NCBI GenBank assembly: GCA_016296045.1
Contig: JAEDKB010000064.1
Coordinates: forward strand, 1 to 8,409
DNA from: Oscillospiraceae bacterium
GTDB lineage: Bacteria > Bacillota > Clostridia > Oscillospirales > Oscillospiraceae
Length of the DNA: 8,409 bases
Reading direction: 5' to 3'
Below are positions 7,305-8,409 of this stretch, piece by piece (position 1 is the stretch's first letter; every line of letters begins with the position of its first letter). A model generated the notes under the pieces. The model worked only from the letters and a program-made list of their open reading frames with translations. It was not told the DNA's origin and ran no database searches. Made by a program: the position numbers and the translations under genes.

Positions 7305-7990
7305 TGTCCGTTAACCTCAAACTTATAGCCAACAGACCAGACCGTCTTCAGCTCCCACTGTTCGGAAACGCCCTCAAGCTTTTCACGCAGGCGTTTGACA
7401 TGTACATCCACCGTACGGGTATCTCCGAAATAGTCAAAGCCCCAAACCTCATCGAGCAACTGGTTGCGCGTGAAAACGCGGTTCGGAGCAGACGCAAGAT
7501 GGTACAAAAGCTCCATTTCCTTCGGCGGCGTTGCGACCTTCTTTCCGTCCACGGTCAATTCAAACGCATCCATATCAATGACCAGTTTATCAAACGTCAA
7601 GCGGCGCGACGCCTTCTCCGGCTCAATTCCGCTGCGGCGCAGAACCGCCTCAATGCGCGCAAGAACTTCTTTCATTTCAAAGGGCTTGGTAATATAATCA
7701 TCCGCCCCCTGTTTCAGACCCATGACCTTGTCTTCCGTCTCGCTTTTTGCCGTCAGCATGATGATCGGTGTCTTTGCTTCGGCGCGGATCGTACGACAAA
7801 CGCCCCAGCCGTCCATGCCGGGCAGCATGACATCCAAAAGCACCAGTGTCGGCTTCAGCTCGCGGAATTTCTCCACGCCCTTCAGGCCGTCCAGCGCGAT
7901 TGCAACCTCGTAGCCTTCCTTTTCCAGATAGAGGCGCAGCAGGTCCGCAATATTTCGGTCATCCTCAACGATCAGGACAGTTTTTGCCAT
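7301..7990 (-). CDS. OmpR/PhoB-family response regulator
   Basis: This 229-residue protein is a two-domain DNA-binding response regulator. The receiver domain (about 3-118) has the acidic pair Asp10/Asp11, phospho-acceptor Asp53 in LLDVMLPG, switch Thr80 in IIMLTAK and Lys102 in YITKPF. The C-terminal winged helix (about 130-226) shows the recognition-helix sequence TRTVDVHVKRLREKLE (191-206) and the wing TVWSVGYKFE. All phosphorylation residues are intact. I chose the ATG at 7990 because AGAGAGG lies about 9 bases upstream. The in-frame ATG at 7999 touches that ribosome site directly and would only add three residues. It heads the operon with the kinase (4-base overlap) and the HtrA-like gene. 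A direct repeat near its promoter suggests that it regulates itself. The regulated genes elsewhere in the genome are unknown. Confidence 0.95.
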   Translation of the reverse strand: MAKTVLIVEDDRNIADLLRLYLEKEGYEVAIALDGLKGVEKFRELKPTLVLLDVMLPGMDGWGVCRTIRAEAKTPIIMLTAKSETEDKVMGLKQGADDYITKPFEMKEVLARIEAVLRRSGIEPEKASRRLTFDKLVIDMDAFELTVDGKKVATPPKEMELLYHLASAPNRVFTRNQLLDEVWGFDYFGDTRTVDVHVKRLREKLEGVSEQWELKTVWSVGYKFEVNGQ

Positions 7991-8021
7991 AGTAATCATC
8001 CTCTCTTTTTATTTCTCTTCC

Positions 8022-8063
8022 ATTATAACCGCATTTTCCTGTTTTGGGTGAACAAATTGTAAA
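8022..8063 (-). promoter_or_regulatory. Promoter and possible regulator-binding repeat upstream of the two-component operon
   Basis: On the minus strand a perfect TATAAT (8027-8022) lies 32 bases before the regulator ATG. The best -35-like hexamer, TTCACC (8052-8047), is 19 bases away, longer than ideal. With TTTACA (8063-8058) it forms two half-sites at 11-base periodicity (N5 between them). OmpR/PhoB-family regulators typically bind such direct repeats, and PhoP boxes of Bacillus have TT-ACA units with this spacing. Binding by the encoded regulator is inference. Confidence 0.5.
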
Positions 8064-8171
8064 ATACACCGTCTTCACAAAACTGTTCCACCGAGGAAAA
8101 ATCCTGCTCAATAATAACTCTCACAGGTCAAAATTTTCTCAAATGGAGTGTTTTTGCGTTCTCGACACCCC

Positions 8172-8229
8172 AAAATCAAAGGACAATCCCGAACACCATA
8201 ACGGTTTTCGGGATTGTCGCTTTTCTTTT
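8172..8229. terminator. Stem-loop with T-runs on both sides, probable (bidirectional) terminator
   Basis: Arms GACAATCCCGAA (8182-8193) and TTCGGGATTGTC (8207-8218) pair perfectly over 12 bases. After one mismatch, ACC/GGT extends the stem around a five-base ATAAC loop. On the plus strand GC and TTTTCTTTT follow. On the minus strand CTTTGATTTTG follows, which is weaker. By gene orientation it would serve a minus-strand gene beyond the right edge, although the better T-tract faces the plus strand. Confidence 0.7.
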
Positions 8230-8409
8230 AAAGTTTCAAGGCGTTTCTGTCTGCATCCGGAACCAGCATATGTACCACAGCCACAGCAAAAATAAAGTCA
8301 AATACGTTAGCCTTACATCTCAATACACCCAGAAGTAAAAGCCGCCGATAAACCGGAAATTGTCACGATTTTCTCACAGACCGCCTGCCCTTTGGTAGTG
8401 GAATCTGAA
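8230..8409. other. Region without a supportable gene at the right edge
   Basis: I found no open frame with a credible start and ribosome site here. The minus strand has a 31-codon open tail ending at a TAA (8315-8313) and entering from beyond the edge. The plus strand has a 33-codon open frame from 8311 to the edge, preceded by a stop and lacking a start codon. Either could be the end or part of a neighbouring feature, and nothing in the visible residues identifies a family. Confidence 0.5.

Noticed and set aside
7991..7999. Upstream ATG at 7999 as start of the response regulator
   Set aside because: The ribosome site AGAGAGG directly abuts this ATG with no spacer, whereas it sits about 9 bases before the ATG at 7990, which gives the usual regulator N-terminus.
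8044..8295. 83-codon plus-strand open frame in the right intergenic region
   Set aside because: It crosses the regulator-binding repeat and the 8182-8218 stem-loop, has no convincing ribosome site and shows no recognisable domain.
1..8409. CRISPR arrays, insertion sequences, tRNA or rRNA genes, riboswitches
   Set aside because: No regularly spaced repeats, transposase motifs, tRNA cloverleaf sequence or known riboswitch core was seen on either strand. The intergenic gaps are too short for most of these.

Overview
The window reads as ordinary chromosomal sequence from a Gram-positive anaerobe of the Clostridia, probably in or near the Oscillospiraceae. This is inferred from the roughly balanced base composition, the strong AGGAGG-type ribosome binding sites, the OmpR/PhoB two-component style, the clostridial-type MATE and ABC exporters and the M20C dipeptidase. 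The genus cannot be fixed from the sequence. All six genes lie on the minus strand, so transcription runs from high to low coordinates. No mobile element, CRISPR array, tRNA or rRNA was seen.

In transcription order, the first block (8063 to 4736) is a three-gene operon: an OmpR/PhoB-type response regulator, a membrane sensor histidine kinase that overlaps it by four bases (ATGA), and a membrane-anchored HtrA-like PDZ protein 16 bases further on. Upstream lies a perfect TATAAT box with a TTTACA-N5-TTCACC direct repeat, suggesting autoregulation. The HtrA-like protein keeps the His and Asp of the protease triad but has lost the GNSGG serine motif, so it is probably not a protease. It may be a PDZ sensor or adaptor serving the two-component system. 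A 13-bp inverted repeat without a clear T-tract follows the operon.

The second block (4608 to 3082) is a single gene for an M20C aminoacyl-histidine dipeptidase (pepD). It has its own extended -10 promoter, a textbook Shine-Dalgarno site and a strong intrinsic terminator six bases past its stop codon.

The third block (3092 to the left edge) has a promoter overlapping the pepD terminator. It encodes a MATE efflux transporter and, with no bases between stop and start, an ABC exporter half-transporter that runs off the window about 30-35 residues before its expected end. The pair looks like a drug or metabolite export operon.

The right end (about 8064 to 8409) holds no gene I can support. It contains a 12-bp stem-loop with T-runs on both sides and short open frames touching the edge. 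The most unusual content is the two-component system paired with a degenerate HtrA. The rest is conventional.
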